A stretch of DNA of 64,000 bases from Arthrobotrys musiformis (lineage: Eukaryota > Ascomycota > Orbiliomycetes > Orbiliales > Orbiliaceae). The first letter of the stretch is position 1. Each line of letters opens with the position of its first letter. Of this stretch, positions 1 to 11,705 are shown in pieces. Position numbers and translations under genes: made by a program. A model generated the notes under the pieces. It searched no databases. It was not told the DNA's origin and saw only the letters and a list, made by a program, of their open reading frames with translations. The stretch is taken from positions 806,001-870,000 of the forward strand of contig JAVHJL010000001.1 in assembly GCA_036971715.1 (NCBI GenBank), in the 5' to 3' direction.

Positions 1-1023
1 GAACTTGGTATGCTATATACCTCATACTCCCACATTCGTCTAAGTCTACTAACACTATTCCATCCTACAGCACAACGGTTCTCAATTCTCGTCCGCAAGA
101 TATGGAACTCCCGCGCCTTCAGAGGTCACGTTTCGCCCCACGAACTTCTCCAAGAGATATCCCTCCGATCCTCCAAGAAGTTCACATTGACAACCCAATC
201 CGACCCAGTCGAATTTCTTTCCTGGTTCGTGAACAATCTCCACCTGTCCCTGGGTGGCTCCAAAACGGCTCCAGGATCAAGTATCGTTCAGAAGGTCTTC
301 CAAGGAAGACTGCGAGTCGAATCGCAAGCAATCACTGCAAAAGCCGACGCGAGCGACCGGTTACGGTTTGAAGAAGCTGGGGAAGTCAAGACAGATATGC
401 ATCGTTACATGATGCTCACGCTTGAACTGCCCCCAGCACCACTATTCCAGGACGAAATGGATAAAAACATCATCCCACAAATCCCTCTAACCACAATATT
501 ATCAAAGTACGACGGGAAAAAGGCGCAAGAGTTGCTCGGGCAGCGAAAACGATATAAATTACTCCAGCCGCTGCCACCATATCTTGTATTCCATATCAAA
601 CGCTTTTCGAAGAACAAGTTCGTCTTTGAAAAGAACCCAACAATTGTCACATTCCCTTCCACGTCACTAGATATGTCGCCATACGTTGAGGGGGCGACGG
701 GACCGATATGGTACGACTTGACAGCAAACATAGTCCACGAAAGTGTCGCCAGGAAAGGCGGCCCAAGCGGTGTGAAATCGGAGGCTGGGGAGGAAGGACA
801 CGCATACAAAGTCCAACTGAAAGATAAGGCCAGGGACGAGTGGGTACAGGTTCAGGACTTGATTGTGGAAGAAATAAGGAAGGAAATTTTGTTTCTTGGC
901 GAGAGTTACATACAGGTAGGATCTCTCTTGACTCTTGATATAGCAAATGGTTTCATAACTAACAGCGAGATTTCACAGGTCTGGGAAAGACGGAGAGATA
1001 CCAAGAAGAAGGCAGCCTCGTAG
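1..1023 (+). CDS. SAD1: Sad1/USP39-type ubiquitin-hydrolase-like splicing factor (3' part)
   Basis: The gene enters from the left edge. Exons read as <1-7, 71-915 and 979-1023; the introns (8-70 with a CTACTAACACT branch point, and 916-978) are in phase. Spliced, the start reads ELAQRFSILVRKIWN, then HVSPHELLQ, DPVEFLSWF and LGG, the order seen in the USP39/Sad1 family. The C-terminus carries YDLTANIVHES, VQVQDLIVEEI and GESYIQVWERR, matching the end of the ubiquitin-hydrolase fold. Family knowledge: Sad1/USP39 is a catalytically inactive deubiquitinase-fold protein needed for U4/U6.U5 tri-snRNP assembly and pre-mRNA splicing. The N-terminal zinc-finger UBP domain and the degenerate catalytic Cys position lie outside the window. 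It converges with the next gene, 233 bp away. Family call is firm; loss of catalysis is inferred from the family, not seen here. Confidence 0.9.
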   Translation, partial: ELGMLYTSYSHIRLSLLTLFHPTAQRFSILVRKIWNSRAFRGHVSPHELLQEISLRSSKKFTLTTQSDPVEFLSWFVNNLHLSLGGSKTAPGSSIVQKVFQGRLRVESQAITAKADASDRLRFEEAGEVKTDMHRYMMLTLELPPAPLFQDEMDKNIIPQIPLTTILSKYDGKKAQELLGQRKRYKLLQPLPPYLVFHIKRFSKNKFVFEKNPTIVTFPSTSLDMSPYVEGATGPIWYDLTANIVHESVARKGGPSGVKSEAGEEGHAYKVQLKDKARDEWVQVQDLIVEEIRKEILFLGESYIQVGSLLTLDIANGFITNSEISQVWERRRDTKKKAAS

Positions 1024-1256
1024 CGTTTTAGTGCTATATATACGATTTAAGATGGTATTACCTAGTGGGGGGTCAAAAGCATTTATCTATAGATATCCTA
1101 ATTGCCGCCTTAGTTCACATTACAAAATCATACGCCTCTCGAGTACAACGAATTATGTACACATAGAAGAGAATCCATAGCCTCCGAACTCAGAGTAGCT
1201 ATATAGCCCCCAGTAGCCAATATATAACGAACACCCTGATTCTATAACTCCTCCCT

Positions 1257-3385
1257 TCACGGCTTGTACCCATACCATGCAACACCAACCCACCTACTGA
1301 CGAAATATGCAATTTCAAACAAGCCCCAAGCAAGCCCCCACTCCATAACCAAAGCCTTACTAACACTAACCCAATTTCTCCCTGTATCCCAGATCCCAAA
1401 CATGATACCCACATTCCCCGTCCTCCTTATCATCCCAGGGGCTAGCATCCTCGTGCCTAACAATCCGGCTCCGCTGAGCCCTAGCATGCCCGCATTCGCC
1501 GCCAGGACAAGCATATTACTCCGCGGCAGCACCACCTCCCCTCCAGGAGTCGCCCTAAACAACGTCAAAGCATTCGCCCTCATAACCATACTCTCCAACC
1601 CCAAAGTCAACGCCATAGCAACTGTATCGGCCATATGGCTACTGAGCACTTCAACAGGATGCGTCGCCAAATGCGTGTTCCTATATCTCCTCTGATCCCT
1701 CTCCCTCCGTGATCTATCCCTCCCACCCCTCCCATGACGATGACTTCGATCGTGATGATTATGATAATGATCCGAATGACTCCTTTCGTGACGTCGCTGC
1801 GCAGTCGTAACCTGAACTTCGATCTCTGAAATCCCAGAACGGGCGTCTGCGTTGTCGTTGTCGTCGTGGTTTATACTACTCGGATCGAGAAATCCGCTGT
1901 CTTCGCCTGGTATGCCGCTGTTGCTCCCGCTATCCGGATGTCTTTCCATGACCGGAGTATCAGGTGTAATTGTTGCAGTGAATGTTTGTGTTTCGACTGC
2001 GTTACTACTCCCTCTTCTCCGTCCACCTGTATTTCTTCCCGAAGGTCCGGGTACAGCATCAACCCCCACACCTGCCGTCTCGTCAACGGGGAATGGCACC
2101 CACTCCCCACCACCCCCCATAATTCCATTACCTCTAACAGCATCCCGATTACTATTATCATCGAATACCACCCCGTTAACCATAGGCTCCCTCCCCATCG
2201 CAGCCAACAATTCATCATCACCACCGGTCTCTCCAACCTCACCATCATCATCGCTTAAACTCAAAAACTCGTCATAATCCGCCTCACCGACCACAAACCC
2301 GGCGCTTAGCTCGGCCTTTTCGAATTTATCGGTTCTCGGGAGGCCCTTGTTAAAGATATTTAGGAATAAAATATGGAGTCTAAAAACGGCTTTTTGTTGC
2401 AGAAGAGACCATAAATAGGGAGAATCTAGGTAGGTTGAGGGTGATAAAAGGGTACGGATAATCGATGTGAACGAAAGTCCAAGGAAGGCTCGGAAGGGAT
2501 GGAAGTCGGAAATGGGCGGCAAGATCGGAGTCGCGGGGATAAGGTGGAGTGATTGAAGGACCGAGTGGCGGTAGATTGGATATATCAAGAAGAAAGCCGA
2601 AAGGGTCATCCTAGTTGTATAAAATTAGCGTATACTCCACCAACGATTGATGTACTGCAGACATACCCCTTATACAGAAGATTCAACAACCGCCTATTCG
2701 GTTTCCTCGTCCTAGGATCTCGAAACACCGGCTGTCTCTTGAGCCACTTGAACAATAAAGACTGCAGGTACTCCCGAAATACATTGACAAGTTGGTATAT
2801 AATATGCGCCGACACACCAGCAAAACAATCAAGAACCGACCGATTCTTAACAATCAACAGAAAAAGGTCGGTATACGGAATATCATCGAGACCCTGGAAA
2901 GTCTGAAGTTCGTTTCGTATTCCGATTAAGGGCCATGTAAAGAAGTACATGCATGCCAAATCTATGCCTCCGAGGAGTAATCCCATATCATCTTCCTTCT
3001 CCTGCAGTGCCGTCCTCTCCGCACGCGACTTCTCGCGCCTCCCGCTGCCCTTGTGCAGTTGCATCCCAATGGTATTAAGGACATCGTTTTGCGCTTTCCG
3101 GAGTGATCGCTGGAGTTCAATGGAAGCTTGGGCACGGGAGCGCGCACTCGGCTGGGTTATCGCCGTTGAAGAGGATGCATTTGCAGCCGCTGCCGGAGCG
3201 ACCGGTTGCGAAGAGGCATTGTTCCCAGCTTGTGAACTAGATGAAGCTTCATTTTGGGTTTGTGAGGGTGTCGTGTTCGAATTCGCGGGGTTATTCGCTG
3301 GGGAGTTCGACGACTGGCTCAGGTGCTGGGGTTCGTAGCATTGCCGTCCTAGTGTTAGGAGGTAAAGGTAGGCGCTTCTACCCAT
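1257..3385 (-). CDS. hypothetical multi-pass membrane protein with low-complexity loops
   Basis: Two frames that abut at 2606-2610 join through a 56-bp intron at 2611-2666 (GTATGT donor, GCTAAT branch, CTAG acceptor). This gives one 690-residue protein from exons 3385-2667 and 2610-1257. Residues about 20-80 are rich in Ser, Asn, Ala and Gln. Hydrophobic segments follow: LGGIDLACMYFFTWPLIGI, CFAGVSAHIIYQLVNVF, MTLSAFFLIYPIY and FRAFLGLSFTSIIRTLL. Next come an acidic region (SLSDDDGEVGE) and a His/Arg-rich tract (SDHYHNHHDRSHRHGRGG), then two more hydrophobic C-terminal segments ending AWYGYKP. I do not recognise the family and assign no function. The first ATG at 3385 opens the frame cleanly, but a further upstream exon cannot be excluded. 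Converges with the SAD1-like gene. Confidence 0.7.
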
Positions 3386-4201
3386 TCTGTCCTTCTTGTC
3401 GCGTCATAGATGCCGACGTCGTCTTGATTTTGGGTCGTGAGATGGGGGGTATCGAGAGGGTGTGATTGTAAGGAGTTGGGCCTGGCGATTCTCTGGAGTT
3501 GGCGGGATGTCTAAACGAGGGTCACACAGGCGGGTTGGGAGCAAGGCAACGCGAAAACTACAACAATTGCGGTTGGCAGGACTTCCGGTCCGGACATTAA
3601 TTATATTCGACATGAATTGTTTTCCACCGGAGCAAATGAATCTTCGGATTATAAAACACGTTTGATTTCTGTAATACAACTACAATTCAATTCATTACGA
3701 TCTCGGTGTTTATATCCTATTAATATATTGGTCTATAGTGATTATGGGTTACGATGGTTATTATGCAACCCAAGAGTTAGTTAACGTTACCATATCCACA
3801 TTTCCAATCCAACTTTGGCTTTCGAATTGCAAAGCTGCTTCACGAATTACGTACTAGAACAGTAGGTATCACCAAAACCCGAGATGTAGAAAGGCCGTAA
3901 AGACATTATATTCGTGTACTTGACTAAGATTACAAAGATTCTAATAGCTACCGTATATCACTTTAATATTACATGATATATCCCATCATCACATCCCGAT
4001 CAATCGCTCATCATATCCTTCTCATGAATTTGAACATTTCCTCCATATAAGGGCAAGTACCCGTATCCCTATATATTATATATTATTGTCCATCTCCCAT
4101 TTCCCATAAAGCCATGATCATAGATGCATCATACTCCAATTCCTTTCATGCATAGCTCCCAAAAGGATCGATCAGCCACGAAGAGGATCTATATCTTGGA
4201 A
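3386..4201. other. intergenic, AT-rich
   Basis: Lies upstream of the membrane-protein gene and downstream of the secreted-protein gene. It holds AT-rich runs (for example around 4070-4087) and only short open frames with no recognisable protein. No RNA gene or element seen. Confidence 0.5.
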
Positions 4202-4813
4202 TTAAGTGCGTGTAGGTCCGTGGAGCCCATTAACAACGAAGTTATTGGAGCGGAGGTTGAAAGAGGTAGGATAGTCGATATAGTAAAATTGAGCGTTGGG
4301 GTTGGCATTGGTCGATCTCTTAACGTGGTCATCTGGAATGAACAAAACCGCGGAATCGATATTCTTATCCCTATTGTACCTGTGGACGACGGTAAGGAAG
4401 TATCCGGCACCGACTCTGGAGAATCCAAATCCGACACCGAGCTTGGAGCATCGGGTGTACAGGGCTGCGGTCGCCAATTTGTCGGTTTTGGTAGCGGTAC
4501 AGTTCGCCTTGGCACCAGTGGGGGTCTCGAGCTCGAAGTTGAGGTAGGCGACGGCGGAGTGGGGACGGCCGTAGTTGTAGAAGTTCTTGAGCTTGAAGAT
4601 AGGGGTGGGGGTGCTTGTGACAGTGGTGGTGGTGGTTCTGGTAGAAGTCACGGTGGTAGTGGGGATGGCGGTAGTAGTACTGGTGCCATTGGTGGTACCA
4701 TTGGTGTCTTCACGAACTTGGAGAACTGCAGCGGCTTCGCCTGGGTGTGGGATCGCGCTGGCGAATCCGGAGGCCAAAGTGAGGATTGGGAGGAAGACAG
4801 TGGCGAACTTCAT
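4202..4813 (-). CDS. small secreted protein, possible AA1-like (Alt a 1-type) fold
   Basis: A single-exon 203-residue protein. It begins MKFATVFLPILTLASGFASA, a textbook signal peptide with a likely cut after ASA, so it should be secreted. Residues about 38-70 are a Thr-rich linker (TSTTTAIPTTTVTS and onward), likely O-glycosylated, preceded by NGT sequons. The C-terminal 130 residues contain only two cysteines after the signal (NCTATKT and YTRCSK), spaced like the conserved pair of AA1-like domains, followed by FGFSR and YFLTVVHRY strands. That resemblance is loose and could be wrong. A VKR dipeptide near residue 167 could be a Kex2 site. A TATATAAA motif lies 138 bp upstream. Role unknown: a cell-surface or effector-type protein is the reasonable range. 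Confidence 0.75.
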   Translation of the reverse strand: MKFATVFLPILTLASGFASAIPHPGEAAAVLQVREDTNGTTNGTSTTTAIPTTTVTSTRTTTTTVTSTPTPIFKLKNFYNYGRPHSAVAYLNFELETPTGAKANCTATKTDKLATAALYTRCSKLGVGFGFSRVGAGYFLTVVHRYNRDKNIDSAVLFIPDDHVKRSTNANPNAQFYYIDYPTSFNLRSNNFVVNGLHGPTRT

Positions 4814-4890
4814 CTTGAATATCTATAATAGCTATATGGAGGAATATAGAGGATAGAATTGATCAATTAGTTCTATTCAGTCAATCTGAA

Positions 4891-4918
4891 GTGATGATGA
4901 ATTGATGATGATGATGAT
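4891..4918. repeat. imperfect TGA/GAT trinucleotide repeat
   Basis: Runs of tga/gat units broken by one 'att' in the 5' leader of the secreted-protein gene. Noncoding microsatellite. Confidence 0.6.
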
Positions 4919-4950
4919 ACAAAACTAATCAACGGGGTACTTTAGACCAA

Positions 4951-4958
4951 TTTATATA
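4951..4958 (-). promoter_or_regulatory. TATA-like box of the secreted-protein gene
   Basis: TATATAAA on the minus strand, about 138 bp upstream of the ATG at 4813. It would leave a 5' UTR of roughly 100 bp. Weak on its own because the region is AT-rich. Confidence 0.35.
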
Positions 4959-7524
4959 CTTTTCCTCCTCGACGGTGAAGGTACAAGCCATGCCCCTTAA
5001 TTGTGTGTTCCATTGAGAGCCCCCCTCCATGGGTCGGGTATCTTGTGATACCTCTACCATGTCCTTCTCCGGATTGAGAAACATTTCAATTGCGCGATAA
5101 TCGATCAATGCAATGCGTTCTAGACCGCATGTGCAGGCTTATTGCAGCCTCCTCAACGGCGTCCATTCATCGGCCGGAATCCAGCCTTCAACACCCGTTT
5201 AGGTATGAATATATCAATATCCCCCGTTCCTAAAGGGACCGTAGAAACATTTTCGACTCAGAAAAGAAACCCTGAAAAAATTTAAGCTCTAAACGAGCCG
5301 TCGCTGATAAAAAAGCTTCGATGGTGTACAAGCCTTTTCTTAAGCTTTTTTAATTAATCTCGGAGATCAGCCGTAGACCCACGTTTACCTAAACGAGTAG
5401 TCATAACAGTGCACCAAGGGGACGAGCAAATTATTCTCCTTGTTTTGGTTGAGAGGCGTCGATAAAGTCTCCTCGAAAGGACGGATAGTGCAAGAGTTCG
5501 CCACTTTTTTCAAAGGGGCTGGGTGGTAAAGTATACACAAATTCTCGGGGAGTTAGGATCATATTAGGGCATATCGAGCTCCATGGGGTTATGGACCCGT
5601 TGCCTCCGAGGGCCCTTAGGCGATGTCTATCAATTGGGAGGCATGAAATATGCAAGCCATACATTCCACAAGGTGACCGTGGAGCGGTCTATATATTGAT
5701 ATAAGGTGGGATTCGGTTAAAATTTCGAGTTTCCCAAGTGGCAATCAGTTAGGACTTATAATATAACTTTAAAGGCTCGGAACGAACCCCATTTGGTTGA
5801 GTTTTCGATCGAAGGGTCACCCGGTTTATTCCTGCGTATACCTTCTTGAACATAGCGTCACCTTATAAGCGGACCGAAGTACGGCCTGGAAATCGCCTAT
5901 AGGACTGTATATAAACATCCGTTGCATGAAACGGAGAGCTATGAGGCTTAAAAGCTCTATTATAATTAATGCATTAAGGTACTGAGTGTGCAGGCCACCG
6001 CGGCTAGTCATAAATATATCTACATATTCCCGGCACCCGCTTCCTAGTTAGGTAATATTCCAGTGTCACATTACAAGTAGTTCTCTACAGGTAAACGATC
6101 CTATTTACTGAACGAGCTAGTGAACCTGCAGCCGTGTCAAGATTCGATTAGGCGATCTTCATACCATGGGCCTTATGGTTAACCAACTTCAATTTTGGAT
6201 TACCATCTTGTAAATCTCTAACCTAAAGAACTTCTCCGATTCCGTGCGACGTTACACTCAGGATCAGAGTAACTGCCCTTTTTCCATAATCTAAGATAGA
6301 TTAAATTAATATAATATAGCCTAGTCTCGTACCCAGACCGCACAAAGAGTGACCGTAGCCTAAGGGTGAATCGATCGATCCCCGTTTAAAGGGGGGCTGG
6401 TAATTGAAGATGGACTACGGGTTAGACCAGATAGTGACATTTTTAGGAGTTAGGCTGTCACTAGATGTATATGTCAACATATTGCCAATGTATTAAGACA
6501 TAGAGACATAAACTAGTCTAGCGCCACTGAGACCAAGTATAGCGCTATAGCTATTAGCTATCGACATATCTACCAACATAACTAATCCCACTCTAGCTAC
6601 CTAGTTAGGCCGGCAGTTTAGGCGGTATGTAGACAACTACTTACAAAGTATACTAGCGTTCAAGTAAATAAAATATGCTTGATCTTCCGTGGATTCAATC
6701 TCAGAAAATTTACGTAAAATATTTAAATACTGCGCTCTGCTTTGACGGGGAATTTCAACATTAGAATTTAATATTTGTTAGAACACTTATAAGTTTAGTA
6801 TAAGGAGTTCAATATTATAGAATGAATGTACCTCGTCTGTGAATATATTAATACTGTTGTGGATAATTATAAAACCTTAACATTTATAGACAAGCTCTGC
6901 TCGAAGGGTGCAGGGCTCCATAGACTCTCAACGGCGAACACAGCCAGTTCTTCCCTCTAAATATCGATTAACCAGAAACTTTGCGACTATATGTCCTTAA
7001 TCATTAGTCTCAAGACTACCTACTTAGCCACGACACGAACCCAATAAAATTCGGCTGAAAATCTCGTAGTCCTATAGCTGGTCTACGGTTCGGCAAGACA
7101 CCAACAAAAAAATACAACAAACTCAGCGAGTTGCCGTACCTGATGTCCAGCGAGCTACATGGAAGATAAAACCGATTCGGAGTTTCAGTTCGAATTTATA
7201 AACTCAATGGGGTGTGGGCGAAAGGGATATTATAACTTACCATAGGCTCTAGATCCCACTTCATTTTTTCCATTTTAAACCGCTGACTCGGCCCTTATAA
7301 ATACGGCATGTCGACACATATATTGCAAATCTCCGTTCGCGAACGGCGACAAAAACAACCACGCGCGGGGTCGCGATAACCCATCTAGCACCTATGGTAG
7401 ACTTACCTCGTCGACCGTCGTGAGAATAAGAGTACTATCCGCAAATTCTCTTATCTCAAACTCCATTTCATATATACGGGCCATCCAGCCATTTTGGAGA
7501 TATATAAATTTTATAATAAAAAAG
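4959..7524. other. 2.6-kb gene-free AT-rich region
   Basis: No frame longer than 77 codons, no coherent protein similarity, no terminal repeats that I can see. The sequence is stop-rich in all frames with many TA-rich steps. It could be eroded mobile DNA, but no reverse transcriptase, transposase or repeat boundary is visible. Confidence 0.5.
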
Positions 7525-8340
7525 ATGTTCGTCAAAGACTGGGACCAAATCTTCGACGGTCTCGAAAAGGCCAACCCCACAGCAGACGAAATCAACCAAG
7601 CCGCTAAAGAAGTAGCCGTAAATCCAGACGGGGTCTATGGTGTAAGTCCCCCCTTCCCCCAATACTTCCTTCTCCTATATACCTATACATCTTAATAACA
7701 CGTTTATATCATACAGCCCATAATCGCCTCCAACAAAACCCCCGACTCCGTAAAAAGTGACCAAAAACTCTACCTCTCCTTCACCCTCCCCCAATTCACC
7801 TCCCTCCGCTCACTAACCTTCCTCCTCCGCTCCCGCGGCTCCCGCTATTCGCAAAATTTCTCAGACTGGGGGACCTTCAAGGGTACCTACTCCTGGTTCG
7901 ACATCGAGCTCTGGCGGCCGAAAAAGGGCCCCAAACCCGCCGGTCGAGATATTCACCTCGCTGGGAACAGCTGGGAGCTCGATCCTTCTAAGATTATTGT
8001 CAAGGATAAGAAATATTTGGTTGGAGTGTGGTTATTACAAAGAAATAGGCACGCGGGTAAGTTATGGGAGAGATATGTGGTCACCTGGGACGTCAACCAG
8101 TTCGAACTGGACGACAAGACTTCCGCGAAGTGGGAGGAAGGAGAGTCGGAACAAGGTAGCGAGGATCCCGAGTTGGCGAAGAAGGAGAGGTGGTATAAAG
8201 GCGGTTGGAGCCCTAATGGGCAGTTCGTGAGAAATTTGAAGCCTGGTGATGAGTTGAGGATTATGATGAAGGCTAGTACTCGAGCTGGTGGGTGGGAATG
8301 CGAGGTTTTGGAGTGTGATGTTAGAGCGATATGGACTTGA
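7525..8340 (+). CDS. hypothetical protein, 246 aa, two exons
   Basis: Exons 7525-7641 and 7717-8340 are joined through a 75-bp intron with a GTAAGT donor and ATACAG acceptor, in phase 0. The start MFVKDWDQIFDGLEKANPTA follows a TA-rich leader. The protein is hydrophilic and Trp-rich, with blocks SFTLPQFTSLRSLTFLLRSR, TYSWFDIELWRP, GVWLLQRNRHAG, YKGGWSPNGQFVR and LKPGDELRIMMKASTRAGGW. The alternating hydrophobic pattern suggests a beta-sandwich-like soluble domain. There is no signal peptide or membrane span. I do not recognise the family. Uninterrupted frame on both sides of a canonical intron is the main support for it being real. Confidence 0.7.
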
Positions 8341-8605
8341 TTATCATATTATACAGGTAATTGAAGTTTAAAAAACAGTATCTAGTCATTATTGATATTC
8401 TTTCTTTCATTGCCTGATGTAATATCTTCCTTGGGTTTTCTGATGGACAATGCATTGGCTTGAACATAAGTCGCTAAAAGAAACTACTTTTCACAATCGC
8501 AGTAGGCATTATAACGTTAGAAGCAAAAAGAAAACAGAGTAATCGAAATAAGGCATGCACGCATAATCAAATCATCCATCGCTGATAAAAACATCACGGA
8601 GATCT

Positions 8606-10678
8606 TTAAGCCTCAGTAAACATCTTCAACAAGACCTGTCCGCCGTCCTGTCCAACGACGGTCTTAACCTCTTCCTCCTTGACAGTCGCCCTGATCATCT
8701 TCTCATCTTTTCCAGCCTTTCCTCTACCCCTCTTGCTTGGAGTCAACCCACCGGTAGGTCCACTACCGCCGCTGATCTCAGCAACACCCGCAGCCTCCAA
8801 CCCGCTGAGGATATCCAAAAACTCCATCTTGGTGACAGTAGGGAAGAGAACGTTATCCGACTTGCAGAGCTCCAAATACCTCTGCCATAAATCTTTGACG
8901 AGCACGCCGCCGCCGTTGACTTTGCGGCTCAATACTACCAAAGCACAGACGACGGCCTTTTGGTTGATATTCAATGTCTTTAGACGAGTGTTGGAAGTGA
9001 TACCGAATGATGTTGTAGAGATACGCGCAATATGTGCTAGTGAAGCTCGGGGGGCCGATAACGCTGTAAGAGCCTGGAGTGGGTTTGGCCGTGTGCCTGC
9101 CTTGACGGGAGTAGGAGCATTGGCATCGACTACAGTCTCAGACAATGGTTTTCTAGGAGTAGCCGAGGGAGTAATAACCATCGGAACACTTCCTTTGGTA
9201 GGTGTGTTCTCGATATCCGGGGAGACACCTTGAGCCTCTTGCTGTTTCTGCATCTTAGTCTTCGTCTCGTGTTCAACCATATCGATTGCCTTCCTGCAGA
9301 TATCAAAACACTTCCTCAGGTCACCGGTGGATTGTGCAACCTTCTTGGAGCAAAGCGTGATAGCAGACGGATGAATCAAGGGAACCCACGTCGCATCGCA
9401 GGATTCGTCGTTGAGGGTCTTGAGTTTCGAAGTGACGACTTGAGCAATCTGTTCAGCCGAGTACGGTAGCACAGGGAGTAGAATCGGCTCAAAGTTCCGT
9501 GCCTTGAGACGTGGGAGGAAACGATCGGTGAGATCGAGTGCGTTTGCAATGCCCACGAGCACCAACTTGGAGGTCTTCTCGAACGACCATTCAAAGATCT
9601 TGTAGAGGATTTCCTGGTCCTTTGTCAACAGCGAGTCCATTTCATCCAGCACTATGATGGATACATTCGCAGTCGACTTCTTCTTGGGCACGAACAGCTT
9701 TTCCAAAGCATCAACATAGTTTCCCATAACCGCCTCATCACCCAAAAAGTCCTCAGCAAGTTTCGAGTAGATATCCTTGGGGTCCTTGGTGGCCATGCAG
9801 TTGACATAAACCATCTTGACACCCTCCGTAGAAAGTTCCGTGATGACTTCGGACAAGAGGGCACTCTTTCCCGTACCAGGCGGTCCACTGACATACATAC
9901 ACCCCCCAACCTTCTTCTCCAACCTCCCCTTCAAGAAATCCGTAAGCCTATCGCGTTCCTTCTCACGTCCCACAAGTTTTCCCGGAGCATTGCTGCGAAC
10001 AAACAAATTCTTTCCAAAGGTGAAGATTGTGCGCGAAGAAGGTGTAACCGGTGTCCCCGGTGTGAGAACATCGATAACCCGACCGGCTGGAGTCTTAGGA
10101 GTCCGTTTCGCAGAGAGGATGCGATGTCGCGGGGTGATCGGGAGGACTTGGACTCGGTCGCGTTTGCTGGGCGTCGACGGGGCAACATTCTTCGTCGGCT
10201 CCAAGTTGAATGCTACGGACCAGCCATCTCAATTAGCATGGAAACCAAAAAAAACACACAAAGCCCGTTTGAGGGAACAATAGCATGCATACCCGGCTTC
10301 GAGATCTTATATGTATCATCTACTTTTGTTGACATAACATTCTTCTTCGACGGACTGGCCGGCTTGAGCGGCGAAGGAGAGACAGAAGACTTGAGGTCAA
10401 CATCCATAGCATCTTCCCGAGCTTCCCTCTCCAACTGCTCGGCCGCCAGTGCATCTTCAATCGGCGTAAAGATTGTGATTAAATTCTCTTTAGCCTTCGT
10501 AGCCGCCCGCCTCGGGGCGCGACGTTTAGCTGGTTCGGAGACAACTGCTATAACACCTTCACGTTAGTTCCTGTCGAAAGGAAGCAACACAAAGGACAAC
10601 ACAAAGGAAGGAAAAGGTTGCCATACCATCTGCCTCGAAGGTAGAACGTGTGCGTTTTCGGGGAGATGTGGTAGCCAT
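8606..10678 (-). CDS. CDC6: DNA replication licensing ATPase Cdc6/Cdc18
   Basis: Three exons: 10678-10627, 10547-10293 and 10212-8606. The introns (10548-10626 with an ACTAAC branch, and 10213-10292) preserve frame and give 637 residues. The N-terminal 200 residues are basic and disordered with many S/T-P-x-K/R-like CDK sites (SPRK at the extreme N-terminus, TPSKR, TPRHR, PKTPAGR), as expected for CDK-controlled Cdc6/Cdc18. The AAA+ core has Walker A GPPGTGKS at about 212-219, Walker B VLDEMD near 290, and sensor regions (LVLVGIANALDLTDRFLPR). A C-terminal winged-helix region follows (QKAVVCALVVLSRKVNGG onward). Cdc6 binds ORC at origins and helps load MCM2-7 in G1. The length and long disordered N-terminus argue against Orc1, since there is no BAH domain. 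Confidence 0.93.
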
Positions 10679-11705
10679 GGTGATATTTGAAGTGGTCGTG
10701 ATGGTGATGATGTTGGTGATGATGAGGTTGCTGTCGAGAGCACGACGACTATCCAATCAATGGGCGTCTGGGAGATGGAGGATGGGATGAGGTTGGTAAG
10801 GTAAACAAAACAACGAGATGTGTTGCGTCGACGTTCCACAAAAAGGCCGATCGTGCCTGATCCTCGAAGAATTATAACGCGGCCTTGTCGATAGGTCGAT
10901 ATATCCCTTCTTCTTGTGCCTGCCGGGTATATAAAAACTGGTCGAAAAGAGCGTATGGAAGTCGGAGAGACCGTTGGAAATGATATCGAAGTGAAGATGA
11001 AGTCTTAGTGTGAAATGAGAGAGGTGGGAAGGAATAATGAGGGCAGGCACATTGGGATCTTTAAATTGGGAATTGGCTTTTTGGCTTTCAAGAGTTCTTT
11101 TTGATGAGGCTTCCGAATTGGGAAGCCCAAGTGCTAATAACGCGGTCTGATTGGTCCGTTGGGCCCGTCACCCTTGAAAGGGGCACCCGGTTCGCGTCAC
11201 AGAAGTACGTGAATAGCCCCAATCCAGGCACAGAATTGCCCTTTCAGCCCGTTAGTTCGCGCTGACGCCGCGTTCCATTTCTGGGCCTAACATATTTCCA
11301 AGGCAGACCCAGACTGGATTGGGACCAGGCTGGGGCAAGGTCTGCCGACCTCGAAGAGCACGACATGCAACGTAAATCGCAATCTCGAATCCAGCGGAAA
11401 ACTACCTGTGGACTGCGTATACGGATACTATGACAATTCGTCTAGCGGTGCGAGATACGGGTTTACTCACTTCTACGAGTCTGCGAGTACGCGGGGACCA
11501 TACCAAGCATCTAGCTTGAAGCAAACTGGAATGCTTGATCTTGCAAAGGAAACCCTCTCCGAATAATATCTAGTATAGTACATGTACATAACTCTGTCTA
11601 GAAATAAGTATAGCTGTGTACCTAGGTAGTCATCTGTAAAAGAATAAGACAAAAGAACATAAATCTATAGTATAAATGCAGTATAAAAGCCCCAAGGAAA
11701 TGTAA
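10679..11705. promoter_or_regulatory. intergenic region upstream of CDC6 with two ACGCG cores
   Basis: Contains ACGCGG at 10877-10882 and at 11140-11145. ACGCG is the core of the MluI cell-cycle box bound by MBF/DSC1 upstream of G1/S genes such as yeast CDC6 and fission-yeast cdc18. Only the core is matched, not the full ACGCGT, so this is suggestive. No gene seen between. Confidence 0.3.

Noticed and set aside
2606..2610. Two overlapping minus-strand genes or a frameshift at the membrane-protein locus
   Set aside because: A 56-bp intron with GTATGT donor, GCTAAT branch and CTAG acceptor joins the frames exactly in phase.
5431..5664. 77-codon minus-strand frame that looks faintly protein-like
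   Set aside because: No extension by splicing, no recognisable motif, embedded in stop-rich DNA.
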